Assembly: GCF_020026925.1 (NCBI RefSeq)
Contig: NZ_JAIQDW010000011.1
Span: 105,166 to 169,165 of the forward strand
Source: Flavobacterium hibisci
GTDB lineage: Bacteria; Bacteroidota; Bacteroidia; Flavobacteriales; Flavobacteriaceae
Direction of reading: 5' to 3'
Length of the DNA: 64,000 nucleotides
Shown here: one piece after another, positions 51,192 through 59,168 of the stretch
Layout of the letters: the number at the start of each line of letters is the position of its first letter
Position numbering within the stretch: the first letter of the stretch is position 1
Position numbers and translations under genes: made by a program
Notes under the pieces: model-generated
The model's database searches: none
The model's input: only the letters and a program-made list of their open reading frames with translations
Told to the model about the DNA's origin: nothing

Positions 51192-52343
51192 TTAAATACA
51201 AGTGTAGCTGTTATACCATGCCGATGCTGAATTGTTTAATTCATGTGTGGTTAGGCTTTCAAAGTGGGCTTGTACATCATTGGCCATGTGTTCTAATTGT
51301 AAATCACATTTACCTTCATTTGTTGAAATCACAATTGCATGATATAAAGGCGCAATTGACGTATTTGTTTTTGAATCAAAATAAATCTCACCTCTTGGGC
51401 TTTGAAATTTAAATGATTGTAAGCCTGAAGCTATTTGTGACATATTGTTTTTGCACTGGTCAATTAATTCTATAACTTTTAAAGCTATAAAAGAACTTTC
51501 CCAGCTTAATAATGAAAACAGGTTAGGAATTCTGCCTGCAGTTGTCATGCTTTCCATAAATATTTTATTTTCATCAGATTCTATTTTTTTTGACCAGGCT
51601 GCAATTCCTTTTATATTATTACCAGGATATGCTGCATCAGCCAGCATCATTTCTTCAAATCCAAAAGGAGGTAGATAAACCGGAATATTTTCTCCTTCAA
51701 ATGAGTTTTTAATGCCTTCAAAATACCAATGAACAAAATCACCGCTAAACAAGCTCAATAAAGCACTATTAGGAAATTTCTCTAAATGGTCTTTTAAAGG
51801 GGCAATTGTAAAATCTTCTGTTTTATATCCTGTAGCGTGATTAAAAGAAATTTTTCCTCCATTTTCTTCAAATCCTTTAGATATACTATAGGTGTGCAGA
51901 TATCCACCATCATAATAACCGGTTACCATTCCGGCTGATGTATATCCATCAGTTACAGCTTGTTTCGCTGCAATTGAGGCTCCTAAGCTATTATGTAAAG
52001 AATGATAAAATATATTTGGACAGGTTGGCCATTCGTGAGGTAAATTGGCTCCGGCATCTAAAACGATTAACATTTTATTGGCAGCAAGAAAAAGTGGACG
52101 AAGTAATTGTGCCATGCGATGCCCTATGTAAGCAATTACTAAAGAAACATTTTCTTCCAATAAAAGTTTTTCTGCGCTCCTGTAGCATTGTTGTTTGTCA
52201 GCTCCAAAGCCTATGTTTTCGGTAACGATTTGAATGTCTTTTCTTCCTAAATGTTTTAATCCGGAGCGTAGTCCTTCATAAAGGTCGAAGCTAATGCTTT
52301 GATAGTATGTTGATCGGGCTAATAAAATTCCTATTGTTTGCAT
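51192..52343 (-). CDS. Periplasmic-binding-protein-fold (type 1) protein without signal peptide
   Basis: Using the ATG at 52341-52343, the protein has 383 residues and begins at once with the first strand of the fold (MQTIGILLARSTYYQSISFD). The pattern follows LivK/urea-type substrate-binding proteins: YEGLRSGLKHLGRKDIQIV, VSLVIAYIGHRMAQLLRPLF, LIVLDAGANLPHEWP, TSAGMVTGYYDGGYLHTYSI, IPVYLPPFGFEEM and GIAAWSKKIESDENKIF. No signal or lipobox is present in this or the slightly longer frame, so it should stay in the cytoplasm unless exported otherwise. No ABC permease genes are near. Two tail-collar genes precede it and a formyltransferase follows at 2 nt. It may sense or bind a small molecule for the cluster; this is inference. 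Confidence 0.78.
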   Translation of the reverse strand: MQTIGILLARSTYYQSISFDLYEGLRSGLKHLGRKDIQIVTENIGFGADKQQCYRSAEKLLLEENVSLVIAYIGHRMAQLLRPLFLAANKMLIVLDAGANLPHEWPTCPNIFYHSLHNSLGASIAAKQAVTDGYTSAGMVTGYYDGGYLHTYSISKGFEENGGKISFNHATGYKTEDFTIAPLKDHLEKFPNSALLSLFSGDFVHWYFEGIKNSFEGENIPVYLPPFGFEEMMLADAAYPGNNIKGIAAWSKKIESDENKIFMESMTTAGRIPNLFSLLSWESSFIALKVIELIDQCKNNMSQIASGLQSFKFQSPRGEIYFDSKTNTSIAPLYHAIVISTNEGKCDLQLEHMANDVQAHFESLTTHELNNSASAWYNSYTCI

Positions 52344-52403
52344 ATTTTTATTGAATAACAAAAAAGGAAATTTTCAATATGAAAATTTCCTTTAATATTT
52401 GAA

Positions 52404-52958
52404 TTAATTTCTACTTGGAAATATTCCTTCTGTTGCAATTGAATAATTAATCGTGACATAAGGATTCATTACACTAAATGGAATCGATGATCCGGTAGGT
52501 CCAGTATTTCCTGAAACTGTAGGAGCTCCATAATTTTTACCAGCCGTTGCTACAGACGAATAAACTTCCACACCCCTGTCAGAAAGAAATGCATTTTCTG
52601 GTGAAGCAATATCAGGACCACCCGTTGAAACAGGAATATTTATTGAAATTCCAATACCTGAGTGAATGTGAGCTGGCAAGTTTTGTGTTGATAGAGTAAC
52701 ACTTGTAAGCCCTGCCTTTTCTCCTATACTATAAAAAGGAAGTCCAGCCCCTTGCCCTTGCCCAATAGGAACTCTTCCCTGTAGATCTGGTAAAGCAAAT
52801 GTCGATTGCCCGTTTCCACCGTAATTAGTTCCGAGAAGTGCAAATAATGCTGTGTTTTGGGCAATACTAATTACTTGTCCCTGACACGTTAGATAACCTA
52901 ACGGTGCAAAATTAAATCCGAGTAATTTGATTTCTCCTATAAATGGTTCTGTAGACAT
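52404..52958 (-). CDS. Phage tail-collar domain protein (Mdp-like), copy 2
   Basis: This 184-residue protein has the tail-collar signature of microcystin-dependent-protein (MdpB) homologues: EPFIGEIKLLGFNFAPLGYL, CQGQVISIAQNTALFALLGT, YGGNGQSTFALPDLQGRVPI, GQGQGAG and LPAHIHSG, then Gly/Ser/Thr-rich loops and NPYVTINYSIATEGIFPSRN. No signal peptide or T9SS sorting domain is present. In phages the collar domain forms part of fibre or baseplate tips; in bacteria these stand-alone proteins have no firm function. It is closely similar to the neighbour at 52986-53540 along its whole length. Confidence 0.9.
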   Translation of the reverse strand: MSTEPFIGEIKLLGFNFAPLGYLTCQGQVISIAQNTALFALLGTNYGGNGQSTFALPDLQGRVPIGQGQGAGLPFYSIGEKAGLTSVTLSTQNLPAHIHSGIGISINIPVSTGGPDIASPENAFLSDRGVEVYSSVATAGKNYGAPTVSGNTGPTGSSIPFSVMNPYVTINYSIATEGIFPSRN

Positions 52959-52985
52959 AATTTAATTTTTTTAAGTTAGATTTTA

Positions 52986-53540
52986 TTAATTTCTACTTGG
53001 AAAAATGCCTTGAGTCGCAATTGAATAATTGATAACCAAATAAGGATTCATTATACTAAATGGAGTCGATCCTCCTGTTATTCCTGTATTTCCTGCAACA
53101 GTAGAGGCTCCATAATTTTTATTTGCAGTAGCTACACTTGAAAATATTTCTACACCTGTATCGGCAAGATATGCTCCTTCTGGTGAAGCAATATCAGGTC
53201 CGCCTGTAGAAATTGGAATATTCACTGTCAGCCCTGTAGCCGGATGGGTATGAACAGGAATGTTAGATGTTAATAATGTAACATTTGGAGAACCTGCAAG
53301 TTGTCCCATAGCATACGCAGGTAATCCAGCGCCTTGGCCTTGTCCAATGGGCATTCTGCCTTGTAAATTAGGAAGTCCGAATGTTACTTGTCCATTTCCT
53401 CCGTACATAGTTCCCAGTAAAGAAAATAGGGCAGTATTTTGTGCAATTGATAAGAGTTGACCGCTGCAGCTCATATAACCTCGAGGTGCAAAATCAAATC
53501 CAAAAATTTTAATTTCTCCGATAAATGGTTCTGTTGACAT
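52986..53540 (-). CDS. Phage tail-collar domain protein (Mdp-like), copy 1
   Basis: This 184-residue paralogue of the next gene has identical length and ends. It shows MSTEPFIGEIKIFGFDFAPR, CSGQLLSIAQNTALFSLLGT, YGGNGQVTFGLPNLQGRMPI, IPVHTHPATG and NPYLVINYSIATQGIFPSRN. Differences cluster in the loop region (about 90-150). The 27-nt gap to the second copy and equal lengths point to tandem duplication. No tail, capsid or lysis genes are near, so this is not a prophage. It is the first gene of the apparent five-gene operon. Confidence 0.9.
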   Translation of the reverse strand: MSTEPFIGEIKIFGFDFAPRGYMSCSGQLLSIAQNTALFSLLGTMYGGNGQVTFGLPNLQGRMPIGQGQGAGLPAYAMGQLAGSPNVTLLTSNIPVHTHPATGLTVNIPISTGGPDIASPEGAYLADTGVEIFSSVATANKNYGASTVAGNTGITGGSTPFSIMNPYLVINYSIATQGIFPSRN

Positions 53541-54004
53541 AGTTTTTTGTTATATAGTTAAAAATAAATTACATCTATTTTGTCCTTTTTATCTTGACCT
53601 TTTGATGTAAACCATTGATGGAATTAAGTCTTCCAACTATCAAAAATATTTTGTTAGAGATTTTTTTTATAATTAAATGTCATGAAAGCTACTTTTTATG
53701 TTACGAAAGATGCTTTTGTGCCTTCTTACATTTTTTTTATTCTTTAATAATGTAAGTCTATAGATCTCTAATGGACTCTGTTAATTTATTTTTATAAATG
53801 GTTTCTTAACAAATTTAAATTATAATGAAAAAACAGAGATACGTGTTTATACCTGTTTTTTATGTTTTTTAGGTGTAAGTATTTGTTATACAGTGGTTTT
53901 TTTACTGTTTAGATGTTGGTTTTTTATTTTTAAATGTTTAATTTTTTAAAATAATTCATTAGCTTAGCTAATAATTAGTAACTCTTAACCAAAACAAATC
54001 AATT
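53541..54004. other. Divergent intergenic region with a palindrome
   Basis: This 464-bp AT-rich region lies between the divergent tail-collar operon and the YDGTRP genes. I see no coding sequence or clear TAnnTTTG promoter. ATTAGCTTAGCTAAT at 53958-53972 is a perfect 7+1+7 palindrome, 32 nt before the ATG at 54005, and could be an operator. Confidence 0.4.
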
Positions 54005-54355
54005 ATGGCAGAAGAAAAATTTCCGGGACCAATTCAGATTCCATTAGCAGTTGCGAAAGAATGGGAAAAGAGATACGAGAATGATACTACACTTGAAGAT
54101 AGTAACAGCAAGATAAAATCTTATTTGATACCGAGGGAAAGTTTAGAAATTGTATTGCAGCTTAATACTGATGCTGTTCGTGCTTACATAGGTATTAATG
54201 ATCAAAATGAAAAAACATTGCTTTTTGTTGGGGCAAATTTGGATAAAGAAACCGGTAAATATATAGATGTTTATGGACCTCCTGGAAACCAGGGTAGTGC
54301 TAAATCAGTTGAAGAGGTTGTTTATGATGGAACACGCCCTTCGCCTCCTTTTTAA
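54005..54355 (+). CDS. Small soluble protein ending in YDGTRPSPP
   Basis: This 116-residue protein has no signal peptide. The N-terminal half is charged (PLAVAKEWEKRYENDTTLED). The C-terminal half contains LEIVLQLNTDAVRAYIGIND, EKTLLFVGANLDK and the terminal VYDGTRPSPPF. The same order of elements appears in the last 70 residues of the lipoprotein at 55041-55799 (NLGAFFGINAKGKATIILIG, then IYDGTRPCPPC), so the two share a domain. I know no function. It is the first gene of a three-gene set, with 20 nt to the membrane protein gene. Confidence 0.75.
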   Translation: MAEEKFPGPIQIPLAVAKEWEKRYENDTTLEDSNSKIKSYLIPRESLEIVLQLNTDAVRAYIGINDQNEKTLLFVGANLDKETGKYIDVYGPPGNQGSAKSVEEVVYDGTRPSPPF

Positions 54356-54375
54356 AAATACAGAATTCAATATTA

Positions 54376-55005
54376 ATGATAGATTTTTTAATATATTCAG
54401 GTTATTTATTATTATTAATTAATCTGATTTTATATACTTATAGCTTTTTCCGTAAGGAAAAATCTAATATTTTTTTTATGTGTTATTTGCTTTTTTCTTT
54501 TGTAATGCAGATAACGATGGAATTTATGTACCATTTTAGATTTGATAATTTGTTTGTAATCAATATATTTGTTATCGGGCAGATGATTTTGTTAAGTTTA
54601 TTTTATGCATCCATTGTAAAATTACAATCTCAAAAACGAATAGTAAAGCGTAGTTTATTTTGTGCTTTATTCATTTTGAGCATTCAGTTTTTTATTGATT
54701 ACAGGCAATTTTTAAAATTTAACTTGTTTGCAATAACTATTGCTTCTTTGTTAATTCTGGCATTTGCATTATTACATTTTTATAATATGCTTACTGAGCA
54801 TAAATCTTACTATTACATTACTATAGCTGTAATATTTTTTATGTTAGGCTCTACAATTTTATATTTAGTAGGAAATTTGACTCTAAGCCTTAGTAAAGAC
54901 CTAAAATATCTTTCATGGAAATTAAATGCTTTTTTATTTCTGATTTACCAATTATTTATTTTATATGAATGGAAAATAAGTTTTTCCAAAAAATATTTTA
55001 TTTAA
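54376..55005 (+). CDS. Polytopic membrane protein, about seven segments
   Basis: This 209-residue protein is almost entirely hydrophobic helices: IYSGYLLLLINLILYTYSFF, IFFMCYLLFSFVMQITMEFM, INIFVIGQMILLSLFYASIV, SLFCALFILSIQFFIDYRQF, ITIASLLILAFALLHFYNML, ITIAVIFFMLGSTILYLVGN and WKLNAFLFLIYQLFILYEW. It has no recognised catalytic motif. Similar seven-helix proteins sit near histidine kinases in Bacteroidota, and here a kinase gene follows within 1 kb. It lies between the two YDGTRP genes. Confidence 0.75.
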   Translation: MIDFLIYSGYLLLLINLILYTYSFFRKEKSNIFFMCYLLFSFVMQITMEFMYHFRFDNLFVINIFVIGQMILLSLFYASIVKLQSQKRIVKRSLFCALFILSIQFFIDYRQFLKFNLFAITIASLLILAFALLHFYNMLTEHKSYYYITIAVIFFMLGSTILYLVGNLTLSLSKDLKYLSWKLNAFLFLIYQLFILYEWKISFSKKYFI

Positions 55006-55040
55006 CTTAAGTAGTATTTATTAATTAAATTTTTTTAGTT

Positions 55041-55799
55041 ATGAAGAAAATAAAAAAAATCGGTTTTTATGTATTGATTGTTTTTGCATTGTCTTGTCAA
55101 AGAGAAAATAATCAGGAGGATACTGCTTCGGCATCAGTTTTACAAAATGAGGATTGGTTATCAGCTAAGCTGGATACTAAATTTGCAAGTTCGCAAAAAG
55201 AGGTGGCAGGGTATCTATTTCCTATTAGTGAAATGAAGCCATTATTGGAAAAATCAAATATAACTGAGGTGCATTTCAAATTAGGATTTATTGACAATAA
55301 AATACAAATGCAAGTAGCGGGAGTTGATGAATCTGGTGTTGAGTTAGGAATGGTTAAGTCTGCAATATTAAAAGAATCCATTTTTAGAAATGAATTAAAG
55401 AATCTCAATGCATTATCTGTAAACAGAACTAAAAAAAGAACAAAATTATTAAATTCACATTTATTGTCACCAGTTGACGCATCCCTCTGGATTAATGAAT
55501 GGCAAAAGAAACTCAGCAATATTTCTGAACTGGACGAAGTAACTTCATATGAGGGTAACCGTTTTCGTTACTTTAGTTTAGAAGCCGAAGTTGTAAAAGC
55601 CATGCTGTATCAGGGCAATGTAAATTTAGGTGCATTTTTTGGGATTAATGCTAAAGGAAAAGCCACTATTATTTTGATTGGGCTTGATAAAAGTAATCAT
55701 TTGAAAAAGGCCTCAGTCACATCTGAAGAAACTGAAGACATATACGATGGTACGCGCCCATGTCCACCTTGTATTGAAGAAGAAGATCCAATACAATAG
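55041..55799 (+). CDS. Lipoprotein ending in a YDGTRPCPPC module
   Basis: This 252-residue protein has a lipoprotein signal (KIGFYVLIVFALSCQREN, Cys about 19). The middle part (about 40-170) includes PISEMKPLLEKSNITEVHFK and DASLWINEWQKKLSNISELD. The last 70 residues (YFSLEAEVVKAMLYQGNVN, GAFFGINAKGKATIILIGLD, IYDGTRPCPPC, acidic end) match the 116-residue protein at 54005-54355. The CPPC pair could form a disulfide or bind metal; this is inference. A strong terminator follows, so the kinase gene is a separate transcript. Confidence 0.78.
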   Translation: MKKIKKIGFYVLIVFALSCQRENNQEDTASASVLQNEDWLSAKLDTKFASSQKEVAGYLFPISEMKPLLEKSNITEVHFKLGFIDNKIQMQVAGVDESGVELGMVKSAILKESIFRNELKNLNALSVNRTKKRTKLLNSHLLSPVDASLWINEWQKKLSNISELDEVTSYEGNRFRYFSLEAEVVKAMLYQGNVNLGAFFGINAKGKATIILIGLDKSNHLKKASVTSEETEDIYDGTRPCPPCIEEEDPIQ

Positions 55800-55819
55800 T
55801 ATTTAAATAAGAAAAGTAC

Positions 55820-55858
55820 AAAAAGTCTCTGTCAATTTTCCTGACGGAGACTTTTGTT
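55820..55858 (+). terminator. Rho-independent terminator after the YDGTRP operon
   Basis: AAAAGTCTCTGTCA at 55821-55834 pairs with TGACGGAGACTTTT at 55842-55855 (one G-U pair). Confidence 0.85.
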
Positions 55859-55899
55859 TACAATTAACAGGATGGCACTTCATTGATAAAATAAATCAA

Positions 55900-55907
55900 T
55901 ATATTTG
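55900..55907 (+). promoter_or_regulatory. Candidate -7 element for the kinase gene
   Basis: TATATTTG fits TAnnTTTG and lies 40 nt before the ATG at 55948. The nearest TTG is only 14 nt upstream, so the -33 part is unclear. Confidence 0.45.
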
Positions 55908-55947
55908 AATACGATTATATTCGATAATAAAAAATACCACGATTTAT

Positions 55948-56739
55948 ATGAATGTAAATTCCATTCCTGAAAAAGAAGTTGTCGCAATTATTTTGTACAT
56001 CTCACTTTTTTTTATGATTGTAGCAGTTGCTTTGATTGTCTTTTTCTATTTTTCCAGAAAAAAGATTATTCAAAAAGAACTGGAAAAAAGAGATTTAGTA
56101 TTAGCACATCAAAAAGAACAATTGCATGCTGTTATTATTACACAGGAGGAAGAAAGGAAAAGAATAGCTCAGGATTTGCACGATGACATAAGCTCAAAAT
56201 TAAATGTAGTTTCATTGAATAGTTATTTACTTGCCTCTCCCAATCTAAAACAAACAGAAATAAAAGAAATTACCGATAATATTATCAATATTACGGCAAA
56301 AGCATTAGATAATTCAAGAAAAATTGCCCATAATTTATTGCCTCCTGTTTTTGATAAATTCGGACTTCATGCCGGAATTGAAGAACTATGTGAAGAATTT
56401 GAGAGTAGTAAATCTGTTAAAGTATTTTATCAAAATAAAATTGAATTTAATGAAAATGAAAAAGATAAACATTTACACGTTTTTAGGATTTTACAGGAGT
56501 TGATGAATAATTCTTTGCGACATGGAAAAGCTTCAGAAATCTCTATACATTTAGATAAAGTTAATGGTAGCAATAGCTGTTTTTATAAAGACAACGGTAT
56601 AGGTTTTGATTCTAAAAATTCTGAAAATCAGAAAGGATTAGGAATGAAGAATATAGATAGCAGGATATCTTTCTTAAATGGAAGCATTGATATAAAATCT
56701 GAAATCAATAAGGGGATTGAAGTTTTTTTTACATTTTAA
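55948..56739 (+). CDS. Sensor histidine kinase, HPK7/NarL-partner type
   Basis: This 263-residue protein has one N-terminal transmembrane segment (about 10-33, VVAIILYISLFFMIVAVALI) and a short coiled linker with no separate sensor domain. The phospho-acceptor His lies in RIAQDLHDDISSKLNVVS (about residue 76), and the HATPase domain shows LQELMNNSLRHGKA, YKDNGIGFDSK and GLGMKNIDSRISFL. The small size suggests that it takes its signal from a partner, for example the seven-helix or YDGTRP proteins encoded just upstream; this is inference. A LuxR-type response regulator follows 106 nt downstream. Confidence 0.9.
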   Translation: MNVNSIPEKEVVAIILYISLFFMIVAVALIVFFYFSRKKIIQKELEKRDLVLAHQKEQLHAVIITQEEERKRIAQDLHDDISSKLNVVSLNSYLLASPNLKQTEIKEITDNIINITAKALDNSRKIAHNLLPPVFDKFGLHAGIEELCEEFESSKSVKVFYQNKIEFNENEKDKHLHVFRILQELMNNSLRHGKASEISIHLDKVNGSNSCFYKDNGIGFDSKNSENQKGLGMKNIDSRISFLNGSIDIKSEINKGIEVFFTF

Positions 56740-56845
56740 CTTAATTAGTTGCTTTGCTTAAATTACTATTAATGTTTACTGATTGGTTTCTTATGTGATA
56801 TAATTTGTAATTTCGAAATTCTAAGAAGATTTAAACTCAGGAAAA

Positions 56846-57514
56846 ATGAATAATTTTACTATCAAAATAGTTTTAGTTGATGATGAAATCTTATTTCGTA
56901 AAGGAATTTCTTTCCTACTCCAAAGAGAAGACAATATTGAAGTTCTTTTTGAAGCTTCAAATGGAGAAGAATTGATTTCAAATTTGAATAATAGTGAGAC
57001 TAAACCGGACATTATTATTATGGATCTGAAAATGCCTGTTTTAAATGGTGTTGAAGCTACTAAAGTTATTAGAAAATTTTTCCCTGATATTAAAATTATT
57101 GCATTAACTAGTTATGACACTAAATCATTCGTGATAAATATGATTCAGGTGGGGGCCGTTGCTTATTTAGTAAAAAATACAACTCCCACAGATTTAATAA
57201 ACACAATTAATGAAGTTGCAAAAAAAGGATTTTTTTATAATGAGAAAATTTTAAAGACAATACAGGATACTATGCATCCTTCAAAAAATTCTAGAGTCAA
57301 TTTAGAGTCTGGTTTTTTATCACCAAGAGAGATCGAAATACTTCAACTTATTTGCAATCAAAAAACCACGGCTGAAATCGCCGAAGAACTCTTCTTGAGT
57401 CCAAGAACGGTTGAAGGACACAGAAATAATTTATTGCTTAAAACTGAGTCTAGAAATATTGCCGGATTGGTTGTATATGCTATTCAAAATGAAATCGCAG
57501 TTTTAACTCTTTAA
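56846..57514 (+). CDS. NarL/LuxR-family response regulator
   Basis: This 222-residue protein has a receiver domain (about 1-125) with IVLVDDEILFRKG, phospho-acceptor Asp in DIIIMDLKMPVLNG, the Thr in IALTSYD and Lys in AYLVKNTTP. The LuxR helix-turn-helix (about 155-215) shows LSPREIEILQLICNQKTTAE and LFLSPRTVEGHRNNL. It is the partner of the preceding kinase. The neighbouring YDGTRP operon and tail-collar operon are possible targets; the palindrome at 53958-53972 is one candidate site. Confidence 0.93.
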   Translation: MNNFTIKIVLVDDEILFRKGISFLLQREDNIEVLFEASNGEELISNLNNSETKPDIIIMDLKMPVLNGVEATKVIRKFFPDIKIIALTSYDTKSFVINMIQVGAVAYLVKNTTPTDLINTINEVAKKGFFYNEKILKTIQDTMHPSKNSRVNLESGFLSPREIEILQLICNQKTTAEIAEELFLSPRTVEGHRNNLLLKTESRNIAGLVVYAIQNEIAVLTL

Positions 57515-57515
57515 G

Positions 57516-57641
57516 TTAACTGGTTAAAAACTGAATAGACAGTACGTAATACGTTATAATAGTTATTGCTATTATACAAAGAGCTATTTTTTGTAGCATA
57601 TTTAATTGTTTTGATTCCTTATCACTTTCATTGATTTTCAT
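57516..57641 (-). CDS. 41-residue single-pass membrane peptide
   Basis: A minus-strand frame from the ATG at 57639-57641 encodes 41 residues: a polar start (MKINESDKESKQLNMLQK), one strong hydrophobic helix (IALCIIAITIITYYVLSIQF) and a short tail. The charge layout (Lys before the helix) is that of a small membrane protein. It converges on the response regulator gene, ending 1 nt past that gene's stop. No family is recognised. The rest of 57642-57824 shows no gene. Confidence 0.45.
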   Translation of the reverse strand: MKINESDKESKQLNMLQKIALCIIAITIITYYVLSIQFLTS

Positions 57642-57824
57642 TGTATCTCAAAAATTTTATTATTGAATGTCAAATTTAATCAGAATATCTTTTCTGATTG
57701 TAAGTATTTATACCTGTTTTTACTTGTTTAGTCCAAAAAAAACGATGATTTATAGCGATAAATAGTATTTCTAATATAGTTTTTAATACTTCCTTTATAC
57801 CTTTACAGAAAATAGTTTATCGAA

Positions 57825-59084
57825 ATGAAACAAAGCTTAATATATATAGTAGTGTTATTAATGTCTATATCGGCAAAAGCATCTTTTATACTTCTCCCTA
57901 TGGACGAAACTACGCAGCAAAATCATCTTAAGGCGTATGGAATAACCTATTGGTGTCTGAATAAGGACTATAAAGCCAGCTGGCTTTTAAATTATCGGGG
58001 AGGGTCATTTTTATTGCCAGATGCTGACGAAATTCGTAAAGAATGTAAAATTCGCGGCGTAAGTTTTGAGGTTCTTTCAGATAGTGAACAAGCTGCGATC
58101 TTAGACGAAATTTCAAGTCCTTCGCAAAACATGGAATCAGTCATTTTAGAAAAGGCTCCTAAAATTGCTGTTTATACACCAAAAGGAAAACAACCCTGGG
58201 ATGATGCTGTAACTCTGGTTTTGACATATGCCGAAATTCCTTTTACACCAATTTATGATGAAGAGGTTTTAAGTGATCAGTTGTTACTTTATGACTGGCT
58301 GCATTTACATCATGAGGATTTTACCGGACAATATGGTAAATTTTATGCTGCATACAAAAATACACCCTGGTATATTGAACAAAAAAAGGATTCAGAAGCA
58401 TTGGCCGCCAAGCTCGGCTATTCTAAAGTTTCACAGGAAAAAGGAGCTGTTGCTAAAAAAATAAGGGATTTTGTTATTGGAGGAGGTTTTATGTTTGCTA
58501 TGTGTTCTGCAACGGATAGTTTTGATATTTCTTTGACAGCAGATGGAGTTGATATTTGTGAAGCAATGTTTGACGGAGATGCAAGTGAACCAAATTATCA
58601 GTCAAAACTGAACTATGGAAATTCTTTTGCCTTTAAAGATTTTACACTCGAAAGAAGACCGGAACAATACGAGTTCTCAGATATTGATATGACCACAAAA
58701 CGTAGAATCACACCTGATAAAGATTATTTTACTTTAATGGAATACTCTGCAAAATGGGATCCCATACCAAGCATGCTGTGTCAAAATCATACACAATTGG
58801 TAAAAGGATTCATGGGACAGACGACTTCATTTGATTCAGCATTGATAAAATCTAATGTTTTAATTATGGGGACATGTGAACTTAATGGCGAAGCACGCTA
58901 TATTCATGGAGAAAAAGGTAAAGGGATGTTTACTTTTTTTGGCGGACATGATCCCGAAGATTATCAACATCAGGTAGGTGATCCACCAACAGTTTTGGAT
59001 TTGCATCCAAATTCTCCGGGCTATCGATTGATTTTAAATAACGTTTTATTTCCGGCTGCAAAAAAGAAAAAATTAAAAACGTAA
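57825..59084 (+). CDS. Secreted protein of the so-called asparagine synthetase B group
   Basis: This 419-residue protein has a signal peptide (LIYIVVLLMSISAKASF). It contains GGSFLLPDADEIRKECKIRG, KIAVYTPKGKQPWDDAVTLV, FVIGGGFMFAMCSATDSFDI and MFTFFGGHDPEDYQHQVGD. The IGGGFMFAMCSATD stretch with a Cys resembles the nucleophile elbow of class I amidotransferase/ThuA-like folds. Automatic annotation often calls such proteins asparagine synthetase B, but the N-terminal Cys glutaminase and ATP-pyrophosphatase domains of AsnB are absent. Its reaction is unknown; it should be periplasmic. It is monocistronic with its own terminator. Confidence 0.75.
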   Translation: MKQSLIYIVVLLMSISAKASFILLPMDETTQQNHLKAYGITYWCLNKDYKASWLLNYRGGSFLLPDADEIRKECKIRGVSFEVLSDSEQAAILDEISSPSQNMESVILEKAPKIAVYTPKGKQPWDDAVTLVLTYAEIPFTPIYDEEVLSDQLLLYDWLHLHHEDFTGQYGKFYAAYKNTPWYIEQKKDSEALAAKLGYSKVSQEKGAVAKKIRDFVIGGGFMFAMCSATDSFDISLTADGVDICEAMFDGDASEPNYQSKLNYGNSFAFKDFTLERRPEQYEFSDIDMTTKRRITPDKDYFTLMEYSAKWDPIPSMLCQNHTQLVKGFMGQTTSFDSALIKSNVLIMGTCELNGEARYIHGEKGKGMFTFFGGHDPEDYQHQVGDPPTVLDLHPNSPGYRLILNNVLFPAAKKKKLKT

Positions 59085-59112
59085 TCATCCTCTGAATATG
59101 GAGTTAAGAAAA

Positions 59113-59150
59113 TATAAAGGCTTTTTCATAAATTTGAAAAAGCCTTTTTT
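59113..59150 (+). terminator. Bidirectional terminator between convergent genes
   Basis: AAAGGCTTTTTCA at 59116-59128 pairs with TGAAAAAGCCTTT at 59135-59147, followed by T-run. Confidence 0.88.
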
Positions 59151-59168
59151 GTTGGTTTTAATTGAGAA

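Noticed and set aside
52404..53540. Tail-collar genes as a sign of a prophage
   Set aside because: No integrase, terminase, capsid, tail tube, baseplate or lysis genes occur within 20 kb, and neighbours are metabolic and T9SS genes; stand-alone Mdp-like proteins are common in bacteria.
57825..59084. Asparagine synthetase as the true function
   Set aside because: Signal peptide present and neither the glutaminase nor the ATP-pyrophosphatase domain can be seen.
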